A stretch of DNA of 27,995 nt from a virus. The stretch covers positions 1 through 27,995 of the IMG/VR virus record IMGVR_UViG_3300012199_000005. The stretch is one strand, 5' to 3'. Position numbers and translations under genes: made by a program. The notes under the pieces were generated by a model. The model saw only the letters and a list, made by a program, of their open reading frames with translations. It was not told the DNA's origin and ran no database searches. The first letter of the stretch is position 1. Each line of letters begins with the position of its first letter. Of this stretch, positions 14,484 to 21,951 are shown in pieces.

Positions 14484-14497
14484 ACCGGCTCAAGGAG

Positions 14498-14506
14498 AGT
14501 ATAGCA
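14498..14506 (-). promoter_or_regulatory. Minus-strand extended -10 box TGCTATACT
   Basis: Identical nine-base box to those at 5744-5752 and 18380-18388. It lies just before the connector gene start at 14508 and points into the tRNA-like element. Confidence 0.5.
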
Positions 14507-14507
14507 C

Positions 14508-15176
14508 ATGACCGATAGCTTGAAACTGGACTGGCAAGTCACGGTCCCGCCAACGGTAGAGCCTGTATCTTTGTCTGATCTCAGATCGACAAGCACAGGT
14601 TCCTACCTGCGTGTGGACTTTACCGACGATGATGCGGTGCTACTGTTCCTGATCCAGCAGTGTCGCGCCGATGCGGAGCGCATGACCGGCAAAGCGTTCG
14701 CGCCACAGACCATTCAAGCGATGTGGACCATGCCTCAGATCTCAGGGAATAATCTCTCGGGTGCGAAGCTGCTCTACGATCAAGACTTTTACCAGTACAA
14801 CGAGTCACTTGGAGCCAACCCGTGGTCACCGGCGCCGTTCGTGTTGCCTATGCCGATGCCGCCTTTAACAGCAGTGAGCTTGTTTGAGTACAGGATCACC
14901 GCGTTTGCAGCGTGGCAGACGTGGCCGCAATCGGTGAGCGGTATCGCCAATTATGTCGTTGACACCTTGCCGACGCCGGGCGTGGTGTACCTGCAATATC
15001 CGCCTCCGGCCTATCAGTACAGGCTGACCTATACTTGCGGGTATTCGACCTTGCCACCGGAGTTGAAATTGATGCTCTTGCAATATATTGCATGGAAGTA
15101 TGAGAACCGCATAGGCGAGGATAAATCGAATGAACTCAGAAACATCTTCCTGGGTAGAAAGTCGTGGGTGCTCTGA
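14508..15176 (+). CDS. Head-tail connector protein (gp6-like)
   Basis: The 222-residue protein matches the phage gp6-like connector family that forms a ring under the portal: N-terminal VTVPPTVEPVSLSDLRSTS, then the typical acidic helix start DFTDDDAVLLFLIQQCRADA with ERMTGKAF, and a long C-terminal helix with ELKLMLLQYIAWKYENR. The middle part (LLYDQDFYQYNESLG, PPPAYQYRLTYTCGYS) is an insert common in longer members. The start ATG 14508 is ten bases after GGAG. Confidence 0.8.
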   Translation: MTDSLKLDWQVTVPPTVEPVSLSDLRSTSTGSYLRVDFTDDDAVLLFLIQQCRADAERMTGKAFAPQTIQAMWTMPQISGNNLSGAKLLYDQDFYQYNESLGANPWSPAPFVLPMPMPPLTAVSLFEYRITAFAAWQTWPQSVSGIANYVVDTLPTPGVVYLQYPPPAYQYRLTYTCGYSTLPPELKLMLLQYIAWKYENRIGEDKSNELRNIFLGRKSWVL

Positions 15177-15562
15177 TGCCTGGTATAGCAAGTCGAAAGA
15201 TCGTTTCAAGCCATGCATCAGGCCGCAAGGCCATTGTGCATATCCAGCAACTCACCGGCGGGAATACGGCGCAAGGCTTTACCGATAGCGGGACATGGGC
15301 AGATGTGCCAGGCTTGTCGAATGTGCCTGTGACGTTCAAAACGTGGAGTCCCTACGAGAAGACTATGGCGGGGCAAGACTTTCAAGGCGTCGGCTCCAGG
15401 GCATACCTGCGCTGGCGGAAAGGCGTCAACATTCGCTCAAACATGCGGCTGGTCTATGGCAATCACATCTACCGCATCACGGAAGCGAGCAACTACGACG
15501 AGGCGAACACTGATATCGTCCTGTACCTGCAAGAGTGGCAACCAACGGGCACGGTGAGGTAG
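15176..15562 (+). CDS. Head closure / head-tail joining protein
   Basis: The 128-residue, beta-rich protein (HIQQLTGGNTAQGFTDSGTW; VPVTFKTWSPYEKTMAGQ; RLVYGNHIYRITEASNYDEA; DIVLYLQEWQPTG) has the length and layout of SPP1 gp16-like head closure proteins, which plug the connector and receive the tail. ATG 15176 overlaps the connector stop (TGATG); a GTG at 15164 is a possible earlier start. Position directly after the gp6-like gene supports the call. Confidence 0.7.
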   Translation: MPGIASRKIVSSHASGRKAIVHIQQLTGGNTAQGFTDSGTWADVPGLSNVPVTFKTWSPYEKTMAGQDFQGVGSRAYLRWRKGVNIRSNMRLVYGNHIYRITEASNYDEANTDIVLYLQEWQPTGTVR

Positions 15563-15583
15563 AGAGGTGAGAGCATGGAAGAG

Positions 15584-16063
15584 TCAAGACTGTTTTCGTC
15601 GTTCGCAATGAACGATATTAGACATGGTTTGGTGGGAAACACCATACTCTCTACTGAGTTGGGCAATCATGCCACGTACAGGAATATATCTCGCTCGGAT
15701 TTCACATACCTGGGCATCAGTAAGACGAGCACGATAATGGCGTTCACCATGAGCCATACGGCCTTTCTGCACTGCATCAAGGGTATTCTCTTTGGGAGTT
15801 CCAAGAAACAGGTGATCGGGACGAACACACAAGCGATTGTCACAATGGTGACATACTTGCAAGCCATCAGGGATTGGGCCATAGACAAGTTCATAGGATA
15901 TGCGATGAACAAGACGAGAACTACCAATAGTTCCCATCAATCCATATCCGCGTATTGTCGTAGCACCTATCCAGGTCCAGCATGCATTGGGGTTAGATCG
16001 GTCAACCTTACACCAAAGGCGCTTAGTGAGGTTACTTTTGCTTGGGGTAGAATGATAGGGCAT
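15584..16063 (-). CDS. HNH homing-type endonuclease 1
   Basis: The 159-residue minus-strand gene interrupts the + strand head-tail operon. It has an HNH core (HRISYELVYGPIPDGLQVCH, HCDNRLCVRPDHLFLGT, about residues 55-95), with WIGATTIRGYG before it, and a C-terminal helix-turn-helix (LTDAQVCEIRARY; IAQLSREYGVSHQTMSNIV). This fits free-standing homing endonucleases that nick or cut a neighbouring site and spread. AAGGAG lies ahead of ATG 16063. The promoter box TGGTATAAT (16134-16142) is about 70 bases upstream. The antisense + strand frames over it are shadows. Confidence 0.9.
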   Translation of the reverse strand: MPYHSTPSKSNLTKRLWCKVDRSNPNACWTWIGATTIRGYGLMGTIGSSRLVHRISYELVYGPIPDGLQVCHHCDNRLCVRPDHLFLGTPKENTLDAVQKGRMAHGERHYRARLTDAQVCEIRARYIPVRGMIAQLSREYGVSHQTMSNIVHCERRKQS

Positions 16064-16133
16064 CTACATAATCTCCTTAACAGATTGGTAGGTGTATGGT
16101 TGGGGCTGGTACAAACAGCCTCAACTCCCCCGC

Positions 16134-16142
16134 ATTATACCA
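16134..16142 (-). promoter_or_regulatory. Minus-strand extended -10 promoter for HNH gene 1
   Basis: TGGTATAAT is a consensus extended -10 on the minus strand, with a possible -35 TAGACG at 18 bases. It is followed by GCGGGGG. The predicted leader is about 65 bases. Confidence 0.65.
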
Positions 16143-16181
16143 CACCAAGCCGCTTCCCGTCTAGCTTTATGGGGGTGCGCT

Positions 16182-16526
16182 ATGTCCTATAATCATTTCG
16201 CAGCAATTGCCAACGCCTTGCCTCAAGCGATTGCTCAGGTTGTCGATGAAACAGCCGACGAGGCTGTGAGCAACATCAAGGGCTTCATCGTCTCCAATGG
16301 GCAGGTGGATACGGGCAATATGCTGAACGGCATTGCGAAAGAGGATGGCCCCGATGAGCAGACCAAAGATATCACCAGTGCCATGTACTACTGGATTTTT
16401 CAGAACTACGGCACGCGTTACCTGCCTGCCCGTCCATTTGTGGAGCCAGGCATTGCGCAGACACAACCAGGCTTTGATGCGAAACTAGCAAGCATTGAAA
16501 GCCACCTTGTGGGGGTCATCGGATGA
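16182..16526 (+). CDS. Tail completion protein (HK97 gp10-like)
   Basis: The 114-residue protein has the common pattern of the gp10-like family: a helical N-terminus (VVDETADEAVSNIKGFIVSN), GQVDTGNMLNGI, YYWIFQNYGTRYLPARPFVE and a short C-terminal helix. Members join the head closure ring to the tail terminator. The start at 16182 is preceded by GGGGGTG. The HNH cassette separates this gene from the head closure gene. Confidence 0.7.
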   Translation: MSYNHFAAIANALPQAIAQVVDETADEAVSNIKGFIVSNGQVDTGNMLNGIAKEDGPDEQTKDITSAMYYWIFQNYGTRYLPARPFVEPGIAQTQPGFDAKLASIESHLVGVIG

Positions 16527-16951
16527 GTGAGACAGCCATGGCGCTGGCATGGATAGCTACCACCATGCAAGGGGATGCACCCTTGATGGCAGCGGCCACA
16601 GGTGGCGTCTATCGGGAATTTGCGCCAGTAGACACACTTGTACCATTTGCGCTAGTTGCTCAGCAGGCAGCAACGGATATCTTGACCGTGAACGCGGTGC
16701 GGATCTGGACAGACATTCTTTTGCAAATCAAAATGATTGGCCCAAGTGGGTCGGGTGGCAACTATGCGGCGCTTGTTGCCGGGGCTGATCGTATCGATGC
16801 TTTATTCGGTCGGGTGGGGCCTATTGGCCTCCCATCGGGAGCTGTGGTGTCCTGTTACAGAGAACAGACGATTGCCTATGGCGAGTTGGTGAATGCCCAA
16901 CCATTTTCGCATCTCGGTGGATTATACAGGATTGCGCTACATGGGAACTAG
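16523..16951 (+). CDS. Tail terminator-like protein (DUF3168-like)
   Basis: The 142-residue protein starts in ATGA overlap with the previous gene. The sequence GGVYREFAPVDTLVPFALVA, the long middle strand region with VRIWTDILLQIKMIG, YAALVAGADRIDALFG and a final RIALHGN fit the DUF3168 tail completion/terminator family that caps the tail tube and sets its end. Order and size agree. Confidence 0.7.
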   Translation: MSETAMALAWIATTMQGDAPLMAAATGGVYREFAPVDTLVPFALVAQQAATDILTVNAVRIWTDILLQIKMIGPSGSGGNYAALVAGADRIDALFGRVGPIGLPSGAVVSCYREQTIAYGELVNAQPFSHLGGLYRIALHGN

Positions 16952-17020
16952 GAAGTGAAAATGCTAAATTATACATTCTTTTTACCCCGCGTAAAAGCGG
17001 AAGGATAGGAGGAGAACGCC

Positions 17021-18316
17021 ATGGCTAACCGCGCCACAGTTAACCAGACCACTCAATTCGGTCTTGAGAGCATACCTGGCACGAATGTAGCAGCCAACAA
17101 GCTCTTGCAATGCTTTGGTATCAAGCTCGGCCCGATGGCTGATGTCGCGCCCTATACGTCAACGGGTCGCAAATATGCATCCATCGCGATTGAAAACTCG
17201 GAGTGGGTCGAGGGTACGCTTGACGGCGTGCTCGACTATAACGGCATCGTGTACGCGCTCTCTGGTGTGGCTGGCGCTGCTACCTCCATCGTCGCGGCAG
17301 GCAACTCATCCACCGCAAAACTCTGGACATTTGTTCCACCGCTCACCGGCTCAGTGCCACCGCAAACCTTTACGATTGAGCAAGGCGAGAACAATAGCTC
17401 TGGCAACGCGATCTATAACCACAAGGTCAACTACGGCCTGATTAGCGAACTTGGCTACAAGGGCAATCGCAAAACCGGCATGACCATCGCAGGCAAGATA
17501 TTTGCTCAGCAGTTGCAACGGGCTATCACCATGACGAGCAGCCCAACAGCCGTAGCCTTGCAGCCATCGGCAGGCAAGCACTTCAATTTCTACCTGGACC
17601 CGACCTTCGGTGCGCTCGGCACAACGCAACTCCTGGACGTGCTTGATATTGATTTCAACTTCGGCAACCTGTACGGGATGTACTTCCCGTTCAACCGTGC
17701 CAATCTTGGCTTTTCGTCGCACGTTGAGCTTGACCCAAACTGCACGATCAAGCTCATGATGCAAGCCAATGCCGTCGGGTTGACGCCGCTCTCCTACCTG
17801 CAAGCAGGGCAAACGGTGTTCCTGGACATCAAAGGCCAGGGCTTGCCGATTGACAACAACCAGACGTTGACCATCGGTGGCGGTGCCACAGGTGGTAACT
17901 TTACGCTCTCGTATAAAGGCCAAACGACCGCCAACATCACCTATGCGGTCGGGCTTACCGCCGCGACCGTCAATACCGCATTCCAATTGCTCTCTACGGT
18001 CGGTTCCGCCTGTACGGTCACGGGCCCTGCTGGTGGACCCTATATCTTCACCTTCACCGGCTTACTCGCAACCGATACCACGGCCATGACGGCAACCAAT
18101 GTCAGCTTATCAGGTGGCACACCGACGATTGTTGTTACGCAAACGCAGGTGTATGCAGGGTTTGAACACCAGCTCGCCGTAAAGGTGCAGAAGCCCAATC
18201 CATTCGAGGACAAGGACGGCGTGTATGCGGAGAACTACGAGTTTGTGGTTGTGGAAGATGCGGGTTGGAACGCTGCACATAAGTTCCTGGTTACCACATT
18301 ATTAACAGCCTTATAG
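17021..18316 (+). CDS. Major tail (tube) protein
   Basis: The 431-residue protein is the tail tube subunit by position, size and beta-rich sequence, starting MANRATVNQTTQFGLESIPG, with GRKYASIAIENSEWVEGTLD and KVQKPNPFEDKDGVYAENYE near the end. Residues about 282-383 (LTIGGGATGGNFTLSYKGQT, VTGPAGGPYIFTFTGLL, VSLSGGTPTIVVTQTQVY) resemble a beta-sandwich insertion often seen as an extra domain in tail and virion proteins; it would project from the tube. The start follows AGGAGGAG. Confidence 0.8.
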   Translation: MANRATVNQTTQFGLESIPGTNVAANKLLQCFGIKLGPMADVAPYTSTGRKYASIAIENSEWVEGTLDGVLDYNGIVYALSGVAGAATSIVAAGNSSTAKLWTFVPPLTGSVPPQTFTIEQGENNSSGNAIYNHKVNYGLISELGYKGNRKTGMTIAGKIFAQQLQRAITMTSSPTAVALQPSAGKHFNFYLDPTFGALGTTQLLDVLDIDFNFGNLYGMYFPFNRANLGFSSHVELDPNCTIKLMMQANAVGLTPLSYLQAGQTVFLDIKGQGLPIDNNQTLTIGGGATGGNFTLSYKGQTTANITYAVGLTAATVNTAFQLLSTVGSACTVTGPAGGPYIFTFTGLLATDTTAMTATNVSLSGGTPTIVVTQTQVYAGFEHQLAVKVQKPNPFEDKDGVYAENYEFVVVEDAGWNAAHKFLVTTLLTAL

Positions 18317-18322
18317 ACGGAT

Positions 18323-18378
18323 GCTAAGAGACCATGTGTACATAGTTGACCCCGTCTCAACACTTGAAGTCTCGTAGC
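18323..18378 (-). ncRNA. Candidate minus-strand hairpin RNA before chaperone gene
   Basis: In the 85-base gap after the tail tube gene, GCTACGAGAC and GTCTCTTAGC (minus strand) form a 10-base stem with one mismatch, closing a 36-base loop with a GTTGA/TCAAC hairpin around a 7-base loop. TGCTATACT lies just upstream (18380-18388), leaving almost no leader. It is too small for a tRNA. It could also be a + strand hairpin that stabilises or ends tail tube mRNA, though no T-run follows. Confidence 0.3.
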
Positions 18379-18379
18379 G

Positions 18380-18388
18380 AGTATAGCA
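18380..18388 (-). promoter_or_regulatory. Minus-strand extended -10 box TGCTATACT
   Basis: Third copy of the nine-base box. It lies just before the ribosome site (AAAGGA) of the chaperone gene and points away from it. Confidence 0.45.
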
Positions 18389-18401
18389 CAAAGGAATAGA
18401 G

Positions 18402-18767
18402 ATGCCCTTAACACTTTCGCAAATTGCCAAGAACACCGCCTCCGTGACGCTCCACGTGGACGAGGAGACCGTCACGGTCGTGTACTATCCTGGCCGCGTC
18501 ACCGAGAAGGCAATCGCGCAGATGCAGAGTTTCGCCACGATGGATGAAAGTAGCATCGTGGCAGGCTTCGCTGGCTTCAATGAGATACTTGCCCATCTAA
18601 TCAAGTCCTGGGATATCTTCGAGGATGACGAGCAGACGGTGATGTTCCCGCTTGACCCGAAACGGCTGGCAGAACTGCCGGTGGGCTTCCGATTAGATGT
18701 GATCAACGCCATCATGAGTGATATCCGCCCGGAAACGATGGCGCCTCAGATGAACGGCGCGCACTGA
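18402..18767 (+). CDS. Tail assembly chaperone, short form
   Basis: The 121-residue protein (LTLSQIAKNTASVTLHVDEE; VTVVYYPGRVTEKAIAQMQ; HLIKSWDIFEDDEQTVMFPL; FRLDVINAIMSD) is in the classic place between the tail tube and tape measure genes and resembles the gpG-type chaperone that coats the tape measure before tube assembly. The start at 18402 follows AAAGGA. Just after its stop, a second frame in -1 register continues (see next entry). Confidence 0.75.
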   Translation: MPLTLSQIAKNTASVTLHVDEETVTVVYYPGRVTEKAIAQMQSFATMDESSIVAGFAGFNEILAHLIKSWDIFEDDEQTVMFPLDPKRLAELPVGFRLDVINAIMSDIRPETMAPQMNGAH

Positions 18768-18958
18768 GGCGATGGTTAGCGACAGAGGGCAAGTACGGCG
18801 AGCCGCCAGAGGATTATGTGCTCATGTCTGCGGCTAAATGGTTGGGGATACCAGTGCCAACCATCCCCGATGTGGGGATGTGGTGGATATACAAGGCGCT
18901 CGATTACATGTCAGCGGAAGCAGAGGCGCAAGAGGACCTAGCGAACAGGAAGAAGTGA
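18722..18958 (+). CDS. Tail assembly chaperone, frameshift extension (gpGT-like)
   Basis: In the -1 frame relative to the chaperone, an open frame runs from 18722 (after a stop at 18719-18721) to TGA 18956-18958. It codes RRWLATEGKYGEPPEDYVLM, then a Trp-rich WLGIPVPTIPD and a helical end with SAEAEAQEDLANRKK, a layout like the T domain fused to gpG by programmed -1 frameshift in many siphophages. The shift must fall between 18722 and 18764. No canonical slippery heptamer is seen; GGAAACG (18731-18737) is the nearest. An independent start at GTG 18818 with AGGA before it is a weaker alternative. The frame stops four bases before the tape measure start. Confidence 0.65.
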   Translation, partial: YPPGNDGASDERRALRRWLATEGKYGEPPEDYVLMSAAKWLGIPVPTIPDVGMWWIYKALDYMSAEAEAQEDLANRKK

Positions 18959-18962
18959 CTAC

Positions 18963-21482
18963 ATGATAATGGCTTCCAGCCTCATTGCAAGGGTATCTGT
19001 CGAGGGCGCTGCCGCCGCTCAGGGTCAGTTGTTAGGCATGGGCAGCGCCGCCGACGCAACGGAAGCGCGTTTCCGCTCGCTCGCCGTGATCGGTTCGGGG
19101 TTGCTCGTGGCGGGCCTCGTTGCCGTGGGGGTCAAATCCGCTGAGATGGCGGCGGATTTCCAGCAAGCGGTCAATCGCCTGCGCACCGGCGCGGGTGATA
19201 CCCAGGACAGTTTCGCCTCGCTCTCCTCCGGTATCCTCAAGGTCTCCACCGATACGGGCATCCTCACGCCAAAACTCACGGCAGCCATGTACGAAATCCT
19301 CAGTAGTAACCAAAGGGGGGCACAAGCCTACGCCACGCTCGCCGCCGCCGCCAAGGGCGCGGTGATCGAGCAAGCCGAAGTCACCGATGTAGCGAACACG
19401 CTTTCGGGCGTCATGACCAATTATGGCACGAAGGTGTTCGGGGCGTCGAACTACATGAACGGCCTGATCACGGCCGTGTCGCGCGGTAAAATCACGCTGC
19501 AAGACCTCTCGGTAGCTATGGGGCCAATCGACCCGGTCGCCCATGCGCTCGGCATCTCCTTCTCTGATCTCGCGGCGGCCATGAGTACCCAAACTAATGC
19601 AATGATTCCGGCGGCACGCGCCGCTACTGGGCTGCGCTTCATGATGCAGGCGCTCGAAGTCCCGACGAATAAGACTAAAGATGCGATGGCAGCGATGGGC
19701 CTCGATAGCGTCAAGGTGGCCGAAGAGATGAAGGTGAGTCTGCCTGGTGCGTTGCAGATGATCTATGATGCTGCAAGGCGCGCCGGGCCGGAGGGTTCAG
19801 TGCCGTTTGACCGAGCGATTTCTGATATGGTCGGCGGGCAACGCAGCCTCTCGACCTTTTTGGCACTCACCGGCGACCACATGAAGCAGTTCAAGGACAA
19901 TGCAAAAGCCGTTGCAGACTCGATGAAAGCAGGTTCAGGCAATGTCGAGGGATGGACGCTCGCGCAAACCAACTTCAATGTAATCATGGACAAGGCCAGG
20001 GCATCGGTAGCGGCGGCGGCTATCGGGCTTGGTATGCTGCTGCTACCCGCCCTCGGGAAGATCGTTGCGGTCGTTCCGCAAATCGTCTCATACTTCACCG
20101 ATTTCTCAGCGCACGCCAATGTCCTCATCCCCATCCTGGCGGGCTTGGGCGCCGTCATTGCAACCGTGCTTGTGCCTGCCATCTGGGCTTTTGCCGCTGG
20201 CATGATTGCCGCCACGTGGCCGGTACTCGCCATCGGCGCGGCAGTGGCCGGCCTGGTCGCCATCTTCATGCATTTCTACTCGACCAATGCAGGCTTTAAG
20301 GCGTTCATCGACAATCTTGTGACAGGCTTTAGAACGCTATGGTCACTTCTTCAAGCCAATTTCATGCCGACCATGCAACGTCTCGGAGCGTTTTTTCAAT
20401 CAACTATTCTCCCTGCGTTACAGCAAGTTGGCAGCTTTCTTGTGAGCACATTTAAGCCAGCGTGGGAACAACTCGTGCAAACCTGGAAAAATACGCTGTT
20501 GCCCGCTCTTCAGATGTTGTGGGGATTGTTCCAAACGATTTTGCCCGTGCTGAAAGTGGTTGGTCTTGTGATTCTTGGCATCGTGGTCGCGGCTCTTGTT
20601 ATTCTGGTCGCGGCGGTTGCGCTTGTTGTGAAGGCTATTGCGCTGCTCATTCAGGGTTTCGCATGGCTGGTATCGTTTACTGGCGCCGCTTTTAGCGCGA
20701 TCGGGACGACTATCACGAATTTCAAAAATCTGGTAGGCAATATATTCAATGCGATCGGCACCTTCATCCATGACAAACTCATCTGGATTTACGATCACAA
20801 CAAATACGTCAAGGCATTTGTTGATTTGCTGGTAAAGTTCTTCAACGACACGAAGAACCAGATCGGGTCGATCTTCAGTGCGATCGGCACCTTCATTCAC
20901 GACCGGCTCACCTGGATTCACGATAGAATCACTGACTTCAAAAATGCGGTAGGTGGAACATTTGATGGCCTCGGGACGGCCATCCACCAGAAAATCACGG
21001 ATGCCTGGAATTGGATAGTTGGTTTCGTGTCAGGGTGGCCGAGTAAAGCTGTTCAATGGGGGATCAATCTGATCCAGGGCTTTATCAATGGCATCGGCTC
21101 TATGTTTTCGGCGGTGGGTGATGCTGTCAGCAATATCATGGGCAATGTGGCCAGTATTCTAGGGTTTCATAGCCCGGCCGAAAAAGGCCCGGGCAAGGAT
21201 GCTGATACCTGGGCGCCCAACCTCATGAAGATGTACACGCAGGGGCTTGCTGCGGCTCTGCCCGACATGCAAGCCGCGCTCAATACCTTGATGGTGCCAG
21301 TCGGGAACACGCTGTCAGGGCATGGGCCAGCAATGGCCGCCCCTAGTAGAGCGGGCGCTGCAGGGCCAACCATCATCGTGCAACCGCCTGCTATCTACCT
21401 GGACGGACAGCGTTTGACACAGGCGCAGATGCCCTACATCACGAACGCTATTCGCAACGCCACGGGCGCACGTGGCTTTTAA
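18963..21482 (+). CDS. Tape measure protein
   Basis: The tape measure sets tail length and enters the cell during infection. The 839-residue protein has the TP901-like core: an Ala-rich N-terminus, DFQQAVNRLRTGAGDTQDSF, then the region AYATLAAAAKGAVIEQAEVT and MTNYGTKVFG, SFSDLAAAMSTQT, followed by several hydrophobic segments (ILAGLGAVIATVLVPAIWAF; VLKVVGLVILGIVVAALVIL). Residues about 576-700 hold four repeats of the type FxAIGTFIHDxL. The C-terminal part is Gly- and Pro-rich (MAAPSRAGAAGPTIIVQPP). If the usual 0.15 nm per residue holds, the tail would be near 125 nm. Confidence 0.9.
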   Translation: MIMASSLIARVSVEGAAAAQGQLLGMGSAADATEARFRSLAVIGSGLLVAGLVAVGVKSAEMAADFQQAVNRLRTGAGDTQDSFASLSSGILKVSTDTGILTPKLTAAMYEILSSNQRGAQAYATLAAAAKGAVIEQAEVTDVANTLSGVMTNYGTKVFGASNYMNGLITAVSRGKITLQDLSVAMGPIDPVAHALGISFSDLAAAMSTQTNAMIPAARAATGLRFMMQALEVPTNKTKDAMAAMGLDSVKVAEEMKVSLPGALQMIYDAARRAGPEGSVPFDRAISDMVGGQRSLSTFLALTGDHMKQFKDNAKAVADSMKAGSGNVEGWTLAQTNFNVIMDKARASVAAAAIGLGMLLLPALGKIVAVVPQIVSYFTDFSAHANVLIPILAGLGAVIATVLVPAIWAFAAGMIAATWPVLAIGAAVAGLVAIFMHFYSTNAGFKAFIDNLVTGFRTLWSLLQANFMPTMQRLGAFFQSTILPALQQVGSFLVSTFKPAWEQLVQTWKNTLLPALQMLWGLFQTILPVLKVVGLVILGIVVAALVILVAAVALVVKAIALLIQGFAWLVSFTGAAFSAIGTTITNFKNLVGNIFNAIGTFIHDKLIWIYDHNKYVKAFVDLLVKFFNDTKNQIGSIFSAIGTFIHDRLTWIHDRITDFKNAVGGTFDGLGTAIHQKITDAWNWIVGFVSGWPSKAVQWGINLIQGFINGIGSMFSAVGDAVSNIMGNVASILGFHSPAEKGPGKDADTWAPNLMKMYTQGLAAALPDMQAALNTLMVPVGNTLSGHGPAMAAPSRAGAAGPTIIVQPPAIYLDGQRLTQAQMPYITNAIRNATGARGF
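20745..20928 (+). repeat. Repeat units in tape measure gene
   Basis: GCGATCGGCACCTTCAT is found at 20751-20767 and 20880-20896, exactly 129 bases (43 codons) apart, within longer similar stretches coding FNAIGTFIHDKL and FSAIGTFIHDRL. Weaker relatives flank them (FSAIGTTI before, FDGLGTAIHQKI after). Confidence 0.7.
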
Positions 21483-21497
21483 GAAAGGAGAACGATC

Positions 21498-21914
21498 ATC
21501 GCAGGCAAGAGTCAATATCTTGAAAATGCATTGCTCAACTGGCTCAAGGGGACGACCTTTCCCGCAGCGCCTGCAACGGTGTACGTGGCGCTCTTTACAA
21601 CGGCACCAACCAACGACGCCGGGGCTAGTGCTGTAGAGGTGTCAGGTGGAAGTTACGCGCGCGCGGCTATCACCACCACGACAGGCTTTTCAGCTATCAG
21701 TGGCGCGCCGTCAGCGCCTGGGCAGATCAGCAATGGCAGCACGGTGACATACGCCACTCCTTCAGCAAATTGGGGCGTTATAGTAGCGTTTGGCGTATAC
21801 GACGCCTTAACGGTTGGGAATTTGCTGTATTGGAGCACTATCGTTTCGCAAACAATAAACTCAGGCGTTGTGGCTAGCTTCAGTGGAGGAACTCTTATAA
21901 TCACCGAAGATTGA
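21498..21914 (+). CDS. Tail tip or fibre protein, probable ATC start
   Basis: The 138-residue product is beta-rich (TVYVALFTTAPTNDAG; SYARAAITTTTGFSA; NWGVIVAFGVYDALTV; VASFSGGTLIITED) and resembles the protein coded at 26788. The first ATG/GTG/TTG codon is TTG 21531, but the coding sense extends upstream as AGKSQYLENALLNWLKGTT, a familiar start of such proteins (usually MAxKSxYLENALL). AAAGGAG (21484-21490) is seven bases before an ATC at 21498. That codon, where an ATG would be expected, is probably the start. The frame is separated from the tape measure by its TAA only, so read-through is a weak alternative. Confidence 0.65.
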   Translation: MAGKSQYLENALLNWLKGTTFPAAPATVYVALFTTAPTNDAGASAVEVSGGSYARAAITTTTGFSAISGAPSAPGQISNGSTVTYATPSANWGVIVAFGVYDALTVGNLLYWSTIVSQTINSGVVASFSGGTLIITED

Positions 21915-21951
21915 TTAATAGTTGAATGATTATACTTACAATGCGGCCATA

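Noticed and set aside
14346-14504. 52-residue + strand frame after the 14179-14349 gene
   Set aside because: It has an ATGA overlap, but the sequence (DGSRTRF and similar) is what the reverse strand of a tRNA-like element typically gives; basic and without secondary structure. Not fully excluded.
15575-16192. 205-residue + strand frame over HNH gene 1
   Set aside because: Antisense shadow of a clear HNH gene; no recognisable protein features.
16966-17000. TATACA plus CCGC/GCGG hairpin before the tail tube gene as promoter or terminator
   Set aside because: No TG extension or -35, stem of only four base pairs and no T-run after it.
21923-21936. TTATACT on the + strand after the 21498 gene as a promoter
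   Set aside because: No gene follows on the + strand for over 900 bases and no -35 or extended TG is placed correctly.
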